A DNA stretch of 64,000 bases from Bigelowiella natans CCMP2755 (Eukaryota; Cercozoa; Chlorarachniophyceae), in the NCBI GenBank assembly GCA_000320545.1, contig ADNK01000870.1:62001-126000 (forward strand), given 5' to 3'. Below are positions 51,635 through 60,609 of this stretch, piece by piece (the stretch's first letter is position 1; each line of letters opens with the position of its first letter). The position numbers and the translations under genes were made by a program. Below the pieces are notes generated by a model that saw nothing but the letters and a program-made list of their open reading frames with translations, made no database searches and had not been told where the DNA came from.

Positions 51635-53222
51635 GCTTTTCGCCTGGACTCGTTGGTGCTATATTCAGCTTCTCAAGATAGATGCAATCAAACCATCCTC
51701 ATCATCATCATCATCATCTTCTTCTTCTTCTGCATCACATTCATCCCCTCCCTCGTTGCCAGTGGTGAGGTGGCGATCTCGATTTTGGATAAAGCATCTG
51801 ATTGATGAATGACATAGGGGATTTTTTGTTGTCGTCAAATCAAATGGATTGTCTTACAACAGAAAACTGAGAACATAGTTTGTTATGAGCACCCGTTGAA
51901 CGCCTTCCTAATGCTACATTCCGTCATGTGGGAGGGTAAAACATCTTTGACACCCATGTCGCAGTGTATAAATGACCTACATTGCTCAAAGTTCTTTCGA
52001 TGGCTGTCGACGTGACCTCAACCAGAGCATGCATGCATACTTTATTAGATACATGATCAAATGACACCGCTGCTTGCTTCAGAATAGTGCATATGATGAT
52101 GCAGATGATCATACCGGGCAGAGTGATAGTATTAATTGCAATTTTTGGCTTGGTGGTAATCCAACCCCAGCTAAAGACCCCCCTGAAACACGGAGGCGGA
52201 ACATTTCCTATCAGAAGACAACAGCATTCATCTTTCTTGCAGCCTTTTCATTATACACACTGCTCTGGGACGATGACAGTGGTGGAAAATCGAAGAAGAA
52301 GAAGAAGAAGGAGTGAACTTATTGAGGTAATGAGTTTCAAAGGAGATGAGGGTATCTCGGAGAACGATGGATCTCGTGATGGACGAGCGAGACAGCTACG
52401 AAGGCTATCCAGGAAAGATCCCGAGAAAGTTCGATTATTGTTTCTACCTTTTATTCACTGTTCTTCCCCTTCCTAATGTGTACATTGTTCAAAGACTTTT
52501 TTTGGTATCGTATGATTTAGGTTGTCGAGTTATTGATTGAGGCGCTGCACACCAATGTCTATAATGATGGTATTTACACACACCGTGCGTGCACACAAAC
52601 GTACCATGATGTATATCAATTGACTGTGATCTATTTTATTAGGATACAGTGTATTATATGCATCATGTGATGTCTGCGTCTTGACAACTTAACACCAGGA
52701 ATAATCATACCCCTTTCTCATGAATAAAATCAGGCAATATTGAACCATACGAGTGTGTAACCCAGAAACATCTCTCAATTGGGAACGACAGCATTGTCTA
52801 GATATACATTAGGACGAGGAAAGCAAGATGCATACAAATACATCACAGAGACTAACAAGCTAATGACAGGTGCTCGAGGTCACATTGTTCTCCGTTTTAT
52901 TATCTTTCTGTTAGGGCTGACGACGGTCTCGCTCTCCTTTATTCATTCTCGACGATTGATCCTTGGTTTACCTTCTAGCTTCAAGGGTCATTCTAGCTTC
53001 GCTTACGCTTAATATTCTGAAAGGAAGCCTTCGGAATACTTTGGTGTACGACGTGACTTAGGGCAATTTGAAAGATTTCGGCTAATGATGTACAGGTTGT
53101 GTATCCGCACTTCTTTCCAAATACGATTCATCTAATTACTTCCTTTTAGTGACCCGTTCAAGCATTTAATCAATCACAAGGATTGTGATGTAGTAGCTTC
53201 GGCAAGACCAACGGTTATTTAA
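51633..53222 (+). CDS. Predicted membrane protein, family not recognised
   Basis: Exon 1 (51633 on) reads MLFAWTRWCYIQLLKIDAIK, then a poly-Ser run made by (ATC)n/(TTC)n repeats, to a donor after LPV. Exon 2 has CYEHPLNAFLMLHSVMWE. A later exon (about 52070-52271) has QSDSINCNFWLGGNPTPAK and a transmembrane segment TTAFIFLAAFSLYTLLW. It splices in phase to DEGISENDGSRDGRARQL and VVELLIEALHTN, then KQDAYKYITETNKLM, a second hydrophobic segment (IVLRFIIFLLGLTT), SEYFGVRRDLGQFERFRLMM and a last exon DPFKHLINHKDCDVVASARP with TAA at 53220-53222. Two joins (near 51950-52070 and about 52925-53035) are uncertain. The start codon overlaps that of the opposite-strand gene. Function unknown. Confidence 0.6.
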
Positions 53223-54387
53223 CTGATGAGAATCGTTGATGCAAACCTTTGATCCATATATGTAATATTTGTAGAGAAGGCATTTTGTATCATTGCTTCG
53301 AGTTACACCGAAGGTAGATCCATTTTGCGCATATTTAATGGAGACATTTTAATTTTTAATGTTTGTATCGTTCAGGATGACCACGATGACAAATGTGAAA
53401 GGAAAAAACGCTACTTTTTCTTTCTATCTCTTCGGCAACAAAAAGAGGGACCACATCGTGGCCGCTGGGTAAGTTCTACTTCACACAAATACATGTAAGT
53501 TGGCGTATGAGATGACTTTTGGTCTGCTTTGTTTCGGAACATCTCAGATGCCTGAGAAACTATTTCCAACTACACATCCTGAATCTGATCCAGCATGGAT
53601 GTAGTAGTGGACAGAGTATATACCTTTATGTGACATGATGATACCATTTTTCACATGTGGGACAATTGCTCGATTCTTTGCAATGTGACCTGTGACGGTG
53701 CTCGCACAGTCTCGCACAGTTTCCACACGTTGTGCACGTCTAGACGTGCTATATGCATGGGCATGTGATGTGAAATTCTGCGTACCGTTGAGTCAATCAC
53801 TTCATGCACATGGTGCGCGCGCTACGTGTGCATCGCATAGCGTATGAGAGCACGTCACTGTTTTTTTGCCACACGGTGATGCATGTCACACATGCACTGT
53901 GCACATTGCACACCTAGCTAGCTAGCCCGTCGATCTGCATCGCAGCATGTGACAAGCAGTCTAGCAGTGTTCGCAGCCCATGCCCAACATTTCAAGCATG
54001 CGCATGCAGTGTGCACCACATCATGTCTAGATGTGCGTGAGCAGCACATGCCATGCTAGCATGTAGCACACTGCTACATGTGGCGATCGCTATAGGTCGT
54101 CAGGGGACCAGAACGAACCCACCTGTGGGAGAGATGCCATTGATGCTTCTGACGCTCCTCTGTCGGAGACACTCCTCTGTTGGAGCACTGTGGTTGTGGA
54201 TTAGTCAAACGCATCAATTGAGGCAATCAGATCCATTAATTGAAGAAAACATGTGCCATTTTGTTCTTACGACAATGGTGATTAGACTCCCAACAAACAA
54301 GAATGTCAAGAACTCTTCGTAACAGATCTAATTGTTGCCATCAGAATATCCTCATAGCTCGACGTTTATTTCCAAGGAGGCATCCCG
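53223..54387. other. Intergenic stretch with CTAG-rich block
   Basis: 53223-53560 shows nothing recognisable. About 53560-54100 is CTAG/CATG-rich and contains the 16-bp palindrome at 53734-53749 and GCTAGCTAGC near 53920. The remainder is the upstream flank of the potassium-channel gene. Confidence 0.55.
53734..53749. repeat. Perfect 16-bp palindrome GCACGTCTAGACGTGC, second copy
   Basis: Identical to the copy at 43391-43406, in an unrelated intergenic block about 10 kb away. Confidence 0.9.
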
Positions 54388-55665
54388 ATGGGAAGGGCAA
54401 AGGAAGCGCCAGAGGGAGTGTTAGTTCCCTTGTGGAGGTTTCTCTACGCTCCATCATCAACCCCATATGCATTTATGTGGATGATCGTGATGATGGCAGT
54501 AACGATTGGTTCTGTCGTCGCGACAGTCGCATGCTCTATCCCCCCGGAATATGTAAATCGTTCGAATTGGGAACTTGCAGACTCCATTTTCAACTGGATA
54601 TACACAGGAGAACTATTCCTAATCGTTGTTGCCTATATCAAGAATCCAAAATTAATGATGTATGATTGGATTATCTATTGCGAGTTTTTGACTCTGATTC
54701 CATTTTGGATCGATGAGGCTGTGAGGCATAATGCGGAGGACGACCGACCACTCGGTCCTATGGAGTCCTTTCGTATGTTGCGATTGTTGCAGCTAGCAAG
54801 ATACTATGATGGCATCGAACTGGTACTCGGATCAGTAAGACGCAGTTTTTTTGCGTTGTTAGTGCCACTGTGCTATCTGTTCATCGCTGGCCTCTTCTTC
54901 GCCCAGCTAATATTTGAAGTAGAGCGTAAGGAGAATCCCGACATTAATTCAATACCACAAGCTTACTACTTTATCATAATCACGATGACTACTGTTGGCT
55001 ATGGAGATGTCAGTCCCGTCACTCCCTTAGGGAAGGCTATTGGGTGCTGCGTGGTCCTGTTCGGAATTGTATTCTTAGCACTTCCACTTGCTGTAGTAGG
55101 TCAAGAATTTCTCGATTCATGGGAAGCTAAAAGCCTGGAGCGTATTAGTCGGAGAGTAGGCCTTGCTATGGAAGAGAAATCAATGTCCAACACAGAATTC
55201 GTCCAGCAACTAACTTCAAAGTCCCAGGATGGAATCTTGATTGATAAGTCCGCTCTTGAAGAATTCATGATACAGATTGGCGTATCCCTAACTCCGCGAC
55301 AGCTTTCGAAACTCATTGAATACCTGAAAAGTGGATCTTGTGAACCTGTAAAGGTTGCACATTTAGCTGAAACTCTGTTGCAGGGTTGCCCCGACTACTT
55401 TGCAGTCGTTGGCGGTAGGAAAAAAGAAAAGCAGGGGAAGCATTATGTGCTCATGTTAGATGAGAAAGAGAATGGTGGCGGCGAAACAAGGAATGGTAGC
55501 TCCTCTGTATATGACAAATTTCCGAACAAGGGGTATTCGAAAGAAGTGACTGGAAAGCTTAACAGTTTGCTAGAGGCTCAGGTTCGCTTCGAAGTTGCAC
55601 TTAAAGACATGAAGAGACTTACGAGCGCTCTTTCCCAGGAAATTGCCGCCGCAGGCACAAAATAA
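54388..55665 (+). CDS. Voltage-gated-type potassium channel, intronless
   Basis: One uninterrupted ORF of 425 residues, unusual beside intron-rich neighbours. Hydrophobic segments S1 (about 28-50), S2 (68-84) and S3 (91-106) come before an S4-like helix, ESFRMLRLLQLARYYDG, which has few positive charges. S5 (LLVPLCYLFIAGLFFAQLIF) is followed by the pore helix and the selectivity filter TVGYGD (residues 202-207), then S6 (IGCCVVLFGIVFLALPLAVV). The cytosolic C terminus has a helical pair resembling an EF-hand-like fold and a coiled coil (SLLEAQVRFEVALKDMKRL) that could assemble the tetramer. Selective K+ conduction is well supported; strong voltage sensing is not. The start is the first Met with a sensible cytosolic lead. 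Confidence 0.95.
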   Translation: MGRAKEAPEGVLVPLWRFLYAPSSTPYAFMWMIVMMAVTIGSVVATVACSIPPEYVNRSNWELADSIFNWIYTGELFLIVVAYIKNPKLMMYDWIIYCEFLTLIPFWIDEAVRHNAEDDRPLGPMESFRMLRLLQLARYYDGIELVLGSVRRSFFALLVPLCYLFIAGLFFAQLIFEVERKENPDINSIPQAYYFIIITMTTVGYGDVSPVTPLGKAIGCCVVLFGIVFLALPLAVVGQEFLDSWEAKSLERISRRVGLAMEEKSMSNTEFVQQLTSKSQDGILIDKSALEEFMIQIGVSLTPRQLSKLIEYLKSGSCEPVKVAHLAETLLQGCPDYFAVVGGRKKEKQGKHYVLMLDEKENGGGETRNGSSSVYDKFPNKGYSKEVTGKLNSLLEAQVRFEVALKDMKRLTSALSQEIAAAGTK

Positions 55666-55814
55666 TAGTATTGTTCACGTATGAAAATGACAAAATATAT
55701 CCTTCAAAATTTCCGTTGTGACGCTAGATTAGTGCAATGTAAAAATAGAATAGACAAAGTGCTGATACATAAGAAATACATGTGTCTCCGTATAACGAGA
55801 CGGTTGCAATGAGT

Positions 55815-55857
55815 TAATTATTTTTTTTCAATTATCATTCTAATGTAGCTGTGCTAC
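55815..55857 (-). repeat. Dispersed TAGGATGA element, copy F (reverse, partial)
   Basis: On the minus strand it reads CACAGCTACATTAGAATGAT and then AATTGAAAAAAAATAATTAA, matching copy A (ATAGCTACATTAGGATGATA, then ATTGAAAAAATATAAT). It lies 150 bp beyond the potassium-channel stop codon. Confidence 0.75.
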
Positions 55858-56217
55858 AGACACACCGCACGCGTGTACACACACTACGTACACGCATTCA
55901 CATCACAGCCACATCAGCGCTGTATGCGCATCACATGCATTTTTATATGTCAGACAATACACTGTCGCCTATAACATGTGAGATGGTGGATGCATGCAAT
56001 GAAAACAATTGCATTTTTCAACAGTCATCCCAATATAGCTCATCCATGGCACATGTGAATCAGACAATGAGTCTTTATTGTGAGGAAATTGCGCATCGAG
56101 ACACTGTGGCATTGTCATCCAAAGCGCGGTGCGCCATGCAATGCCAGGATGCTACGCTGACGCATTCTCCAACATGAAATGCACAGTGGCAGAAGCTAGA
56201 ACGCAATTCAAGCGCAT

Positions 56218-56283
56218 ATAGCCGCCGCTCTGCACAAACATTAGGATGACCATTGAGAACATTTAATCTATTTATTATTATGA
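56218..56283 (+). repeat. Dispersed TAGGATGA element, copy C
   Basis: Reads ATAGCCGCCGCTCTGCACAA, then ACATTAGGATGACCATTGAG and TTTAATCTATTTATTATTAT. It shares the GCCGCCGCT block and the TAGGATGA core with copy A; its 3' part is more diverged. Confidence 0.8.
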
Positions 56284-56883
56284 ATCAGATCCCGTCTCGT
56301 GGTTATATGGTCACGTGAAAAAACAAGTCTCCACAATCCACAATGTGTGCACACATCTTGCTGTGCATTGACAGACTTATGGACAGATTCTATCTGTGCC
56401 ACATCCGTCTTACATGGCGCATGCGTTGCTAGCATGGATATGGCGTGGGTAACTGCGTGCATCGCACGCACACGTATACATAAGCACATTCGCAATTCAT
56501 CAAGACTTGTGGCGCGCGGCGCCTGTGTGATGTGAGCACGTGGGCTCCATCTTGCATGTTCAATTTGCGAGTTGCCGATTCCAAAAGCGATTTTTGTGAC
56601 AAATTTAAAATGAAACGGAAGCCGGTTGAGACACCTACACACATGGCGATGGGCTAGCTGATTGTGTGCGTTATTGCATCTTAATGCGTGTGAACAGTTC
56701 AATGAACATCTTAGCTTTGCGACCCCGTACATTCCATATACATCATGTATAAAATGTACATGTGTCCATGGTGTGCGTAGGTAGTATTTACACTCAATCG
56801 TCAACAGACGCAATAGCACAATCTGAAATTGTATTCTAGACTAATCTCTTTGCCTTGGTCTACTTCTCTTTCGGACCACTGAT

Positions 56884-58395
56884 TCACTTGTTCCGACGGC
56901 CACGAGTTATAATTTCGACATTAAGGAGAATGTTTCTAGAAGGAATAAGCCGTACATGACAACATTAGAGAAGGATAAGTAAATAGAACAGTAGATAACA
57001 CCTACCCAGATGTCTCCGTGAACAACCTACACCTTTCACTCTACATAGATGAAGGAAAATTCAATATAGTCAATGTCGATGCCGAGATTGGTGGTTAGTT
57101 ATTTTATCTTTCACAAGAGATAGAAAACTCATTTCTGAAAAAATCAAGTCGAAGCACATACGGCTGCCTTCTTGAACACAACATCCTTATCCACCAATTG
57201 AGGACGAGGGCCAAGAAAGTAGGCTGAAGTTTGTCGGGGTAAGAATCAATTCAAATTTCTAATAAAAGGAGCAATGATCCAGGGAACATAGTCGCAATAT
57301 GCTATCCCATGAAAGAGAAGTTATAAAACCCCCACCTAGAACTTCTTCCTTTGGTGTTCCACTCGGTCTAAATGTAACAACAACAACAATGACAATTGAA
57401 GAGGTCGCCGGCACATCATGCATCATTAAGTGTTAAAATATTGTACATGGACCGTGCACAACAAGGGAAAGTTACTACCTCCATATTGGGCACTTGATTT
57501 CGTGGGATCCAGGAGTCCGGGGTACATATGTCATACCATAACCGCCTAAAACATCCATGGAGATACTGTAAATAATTTCATGGTGATGATCAATACATAA
57601 TGACTATCCTTATCGTCATCATCGCTTTTCATTTTCACCAAAATCATCCTGCTTCATTAAAATCATCGTGTTTCGCTATCATCATCATCATCATCATCAT
57701 CATCATCGTGCTTCTGGAAAAAAAACGTTTACAGAGAATTTTCCCGCCTGTGTTATCTAACGTCCAGACTTCAATTTTAAGAGATGGCCATCCTTGCATA
57801 CTCTATATATTGTCACAATTTCAGCATGTCCCAGCCCCAACCATTTTTTTTTGGTGAGCACATGATGACCTTCATGAAGTAATGCAGATCGATCGGATGA
57901 TTCCAAACGAACTCTTTTGAACCCTGTGAACAAAACGACATGATTTTTAACTAAGGAAATGTACTTTAAATTCCGATGAATTAAAGCTGCGTCCACTTAG
58001 TGAGCAACCGCTTGTGGATAGTCGACTTGCGTTTGACCCTTCTCTTTCCCCCCGACGCACTCGAAATGTTTACCCTAAGTGTAATACACAATAAGGTAAA
58101 CACAAGGATCTTGAGAATCTATAACTCTGGTTTAAGAGTTTGATTTGGACATGTTATTTTGCATTGCAAAATAGAATCGTTTCTTTGTAACAACGGTCCT
58201 GCTAGGTGTAACCACTTTCAAAAGTCGGATGAGTCTCAGTCCCATGACTTTACGACTAGCAGCGAAGAAGTACTTTTTAAACGTATTCACCTTTTCAAAT
58301 TGAAATTGGCAAAAGAGGTTGCCAAGAGAACTGAATCCCCGAGCACCTTTGAGCTCTCCAAGAACGTGCAGCTCCTGCTCACCGACAGTTGCCAT
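56884..58395 (-). CDS. B9D2: B9 domain-containing protein 2 (ciliary transition zone)
   Basis: A component of the MKS/B9 complex at the base of cilia. The start at 58395 gives MATVGEQELHVLGELKGARG followed by NLFCQFQFE, matching the B9D2 N terminus. Further minus exons read KEFVWNHPIDLHYFMK, GWPSLKIEVWTLDNTGG, GGYGMTYVPRTPGSHEIKCP, PSGTPKEEVLAYFLGPRPQL, SERCRLFTETSG and NILLNVEIITRGRRNK, with the stop at 56884-56886. The HPIDLHY, GWPxL, GYG, PGxHxxxCPxWRP and GPQL-type motifs are specific to B9D2. The first two exon junctions (58180-58300 and 57860) are approximate. Presence implies a motile or sensory flagellum in the life cycle. Confidence 0.93.
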
Positions 58396-58595
58396 TGGAA
58401 ACTGAGTCTGTTTTCCGCTGAGAGTGTTGTGCGTCTTGATTCTGTTGTTGTCGCTATGGTAAAATATAGGTCTTTTCTTTTATTAGTGGTATCTAGTATG
58501 TCATTGACTACCAACTGTCGCTCATAACAATAATACATGGAACTTGTGCGCTCATCACAGTAGAGGTGCATTCTTCGCACTATTATCCTACGAGT

Positions 58596-59428
58596 ATGAG
58601 AAGGCAGCTGAATGCCAACGCTAAACGCTTCCAGCCAACGAAAAGAGGGATTTTTGAAATTAAAGGGTGAGAAAATGACTAGACCAGTGGCCAGCTTTGT
58701 TTGCTAACTATTACTGGTTAAGAGAAATGACGAGACACCTTTTCGTTTTTTCGGGAATAATGTTCCGATGCAGGGAAATATTGTCAAAAAGCGTCTCATC
58801 GGAGATTGGGGATGCTCTATCAAGGTATGGTTATGACAACGCATCGAAGTTTTGAGGCATCGCAGAGCGCTCACAACAGCGAGAGCATTAACAGTTTCCT
58901 TCTTCTTCTTCTTCCCCTTCTTCATCCATGAAGAGGTATTAACCAAAGTTTATGTTATTAGCTCTATTAGAGACAATGAGGTTATGCAGAAAAATCTGAT
59001 TCGCTATCTCTCCATCGGTGTGAATTCTGTTCTGAGGGACTTGGAGAGGGGTACCAATTTCTTCATTAGTAGGCCAAAATACCGATCGAAATGATAATTT
59101 ATAGGCAAGTTGTCCCTCGTGGTCCTCGCAAAAATAAAGCGAGATTCGTTCTTGCGTCCATTAAGAGTTCTCGCTTGCGTAAAAAAAGTACCGGTTTGTT
59201 CAGTAACAATGTCGAGCTCCAAGCTTGGCAATTGCATTGGACTTCGTAGCGCAACATCTCTTGGATTTAAGGTTGTCATGTGAAGAACGGCTTTGATACG
59301 TCTGAATATTTTTTTTACAGACTGAAAGTATAGATGGAACTGGTAGAAACCCATTGGACAGCCTCATTGAGCAACTACAGAAACATTCAGTCATCTTGTC
59401 TGATTCGAGACTAAAGAGTGATGAATAA
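58596..59428 (+). CDS. L7Ae-family protein, Rpp38/Pop3-like
   Basis: Exon 58596-58666 starts MRRQLNANAKRFQPTKRGIF and splices in phase to EILSKSVSSEIGDALSR, FEASQSAHNSESIN, VYVISSIRDNEVMQKNLIRY with GVNSVLRDLERGTNFFIS, then KLSLVVLAKIKRDSFLRPLR and VPVCSVTMSSSKLGNCIGLR, and TESIDGTGRNPLDSLIEQLQ to the stop at 59426-59428. The pattern (N..LRDLERG, LSLVVLAK, VPVCSV.S..KLG...G) is the L7Ae/NHP2 RNA-binding fold. The extended N terminus and the VCSVTMSSSKLG variant fit the RNase P/MRP subunit Rpp38/Pop3 better than NHP2 or a ribosomal protein, but this is inference. Its start is 200 bp from that of B9D2 on the other strand. Confidence 0.82.
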
Positions 59429-59787
59429 ACCATGCAGGATAGACTGTAGGCACATATTTAGCGAGCACTCCAGTATATGGCATTTTTAACCTTATACGAA
59501 AATGTGTACATATATGTGGATATAATTATGAATATACTTGTAGCAGCTACAGATGAACTCCTTATTTTTTGCATGCATAAGAATGTACGTACGTATGCCA
59601 CAGACACAACTGCTACGATCGCAAAGCTAACAAGACATGAGCTGCTACGATCGCAAAGCTAGCAAGACATGTCTAGATGTAGCGAAGTTAGCTTTATTTA
59701 TTATGCGATAGCCTGCAAGTGATGCATGCATGTGTACATGCTGTGTACTAACGATCGAAGCAAACATACAAACATGACATTGGCGCT

Positions 59788-59886
59788 AGCTGCAGCCGTC
59801 GCTCTGCATGTGTAGCTAGCTAGCTAGATTGCTACGCTAGGATGATGACCATTGAAAAAATGTCATCATTGCGTTACATCCGTCTC
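59788..59886 (+). repeat. Dispersed TAGGATGA element, copy D
   Basis: AGCTGCAGCCGTCGCTCTGC, then a GCTAGCTAG expansion, then TAGGATGATGACCATTGAAA, TGTCATCATTGCGTTACATC and CGTCTCG. This is the longest copy because CTAG repeats are inserted between the two conserved halves. Confidence 0.85.
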
Positions 59887-60084
59887 GCAAATACCAGCTT
59901 ACACAAGCAAGTACGCACTACATACAGCACTAGAGCATAGCGCAGGCGATGCTAGCTAGCTAGCTAGCTAGGATGTGTCATGCATGCGCGCATGCAATGC
60001 ATAGCTTTTGCTATCCATGCATGCACATATGCTGCTATGTGCTAGCAGGCGCATGATTGCTACGTACAGCTACAGACTATGCTA

Positions 60085-60143
60085 TGCAGCATTTAGGATG
60101 GCCATTTTAAAAATGTCATATAATTTCATTACATCTGTCTCAT
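60085..60143 (+). repeat. Dispersed TAGGATGA element, copy E
   Basis: TATGCAGCATTTAGGATGGC, then CATTTTAAAAATGTCATA, TAATTTCATTACATCTGTCT and CATG; same order of blocks and same orientation as copy D, about 250 bp away. Confidence 0.85.
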
Positions 60144-60609
60144 GCGCACATTATCACTGCATGACGACATGCACTAGTGCGGCTGCTAGCATAGCTCTAA
60201 CGTACACAACTGCGAACGTGTGCGCGTTATGCTAGCAGTCAGCGCGCCTCCCGCTAGCATGGTACAGCATATATATAGCTGCAACTGCGAGCATGTCTAG
60301 ATCTAGAGATGTCTACAGCTGCGCATGCCTATTATTTTAGGCAGCATGATGATTATCGATCGCAGCAGCACAACTGCCATTATGTATCTAGCCAGATATG
60401 TGCTCATCAATGTGTCCAACGGTGTACATCTAGACATGGAGATTGCATACATATAACCGTACATAAACACGGAAGCACTTCCTTCTTCTCGATCCATTGA
60501 TAATTCATCGAGGTGGTCTAGTACCATTTCGTTTAAAGCCACAAACCAACCCCAACCGAAAATCCCCATATAACAACGAATCACAACAGACTTATCCATG
60601 ATATCAGCT

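Larger units (their letters stand above)
55666..56883. other. Tail-to-tail intergenic stretch bounded by opposed element copies
   Basis: Reverse copy F (55815-55857) and forward copy C (56218-56283) of the dispersed element face away from each other toward the flanking gene ends. Between and beyond them the sequence is CATG/TGTG-rich. A 183-codon minus-strand ORF (56268-56819) has biased composition and no domain. Confidence 0.6.
59429..60609. other. Tail-to-tail intergenic stretch with CTAG-rich block
   Basis: Dense GCTAGCTAGCTAGCTAG (59814-59830; 59951-59970), CATGTCTAGATGTAGC near 59668 and element copies D and E. A tandem 20-odd-base duplication around CTGCTACGATCGCAAAGCTA lies at 59608-59664. 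No supportable gene. Confidence 0.65.

Noticed and set aside
52087-52476. 129-codon ORF with a signal-like start (MIIPGRVIVLIAIFGLVVI)
   Set aside because: A different frame of the same DNA (QSDSINCNFWLGGNP...) splices in phase to the next coding exons; I prefer that one, though not with certainty.
56268-56819. 183-codon minus-strand ORF in a CTAG-rich block
   Set aside because: His/Cys/Arg-biased composition typical of translated CATG-rich DNA; no domain, no splice context, and the block is bounded by repeats.
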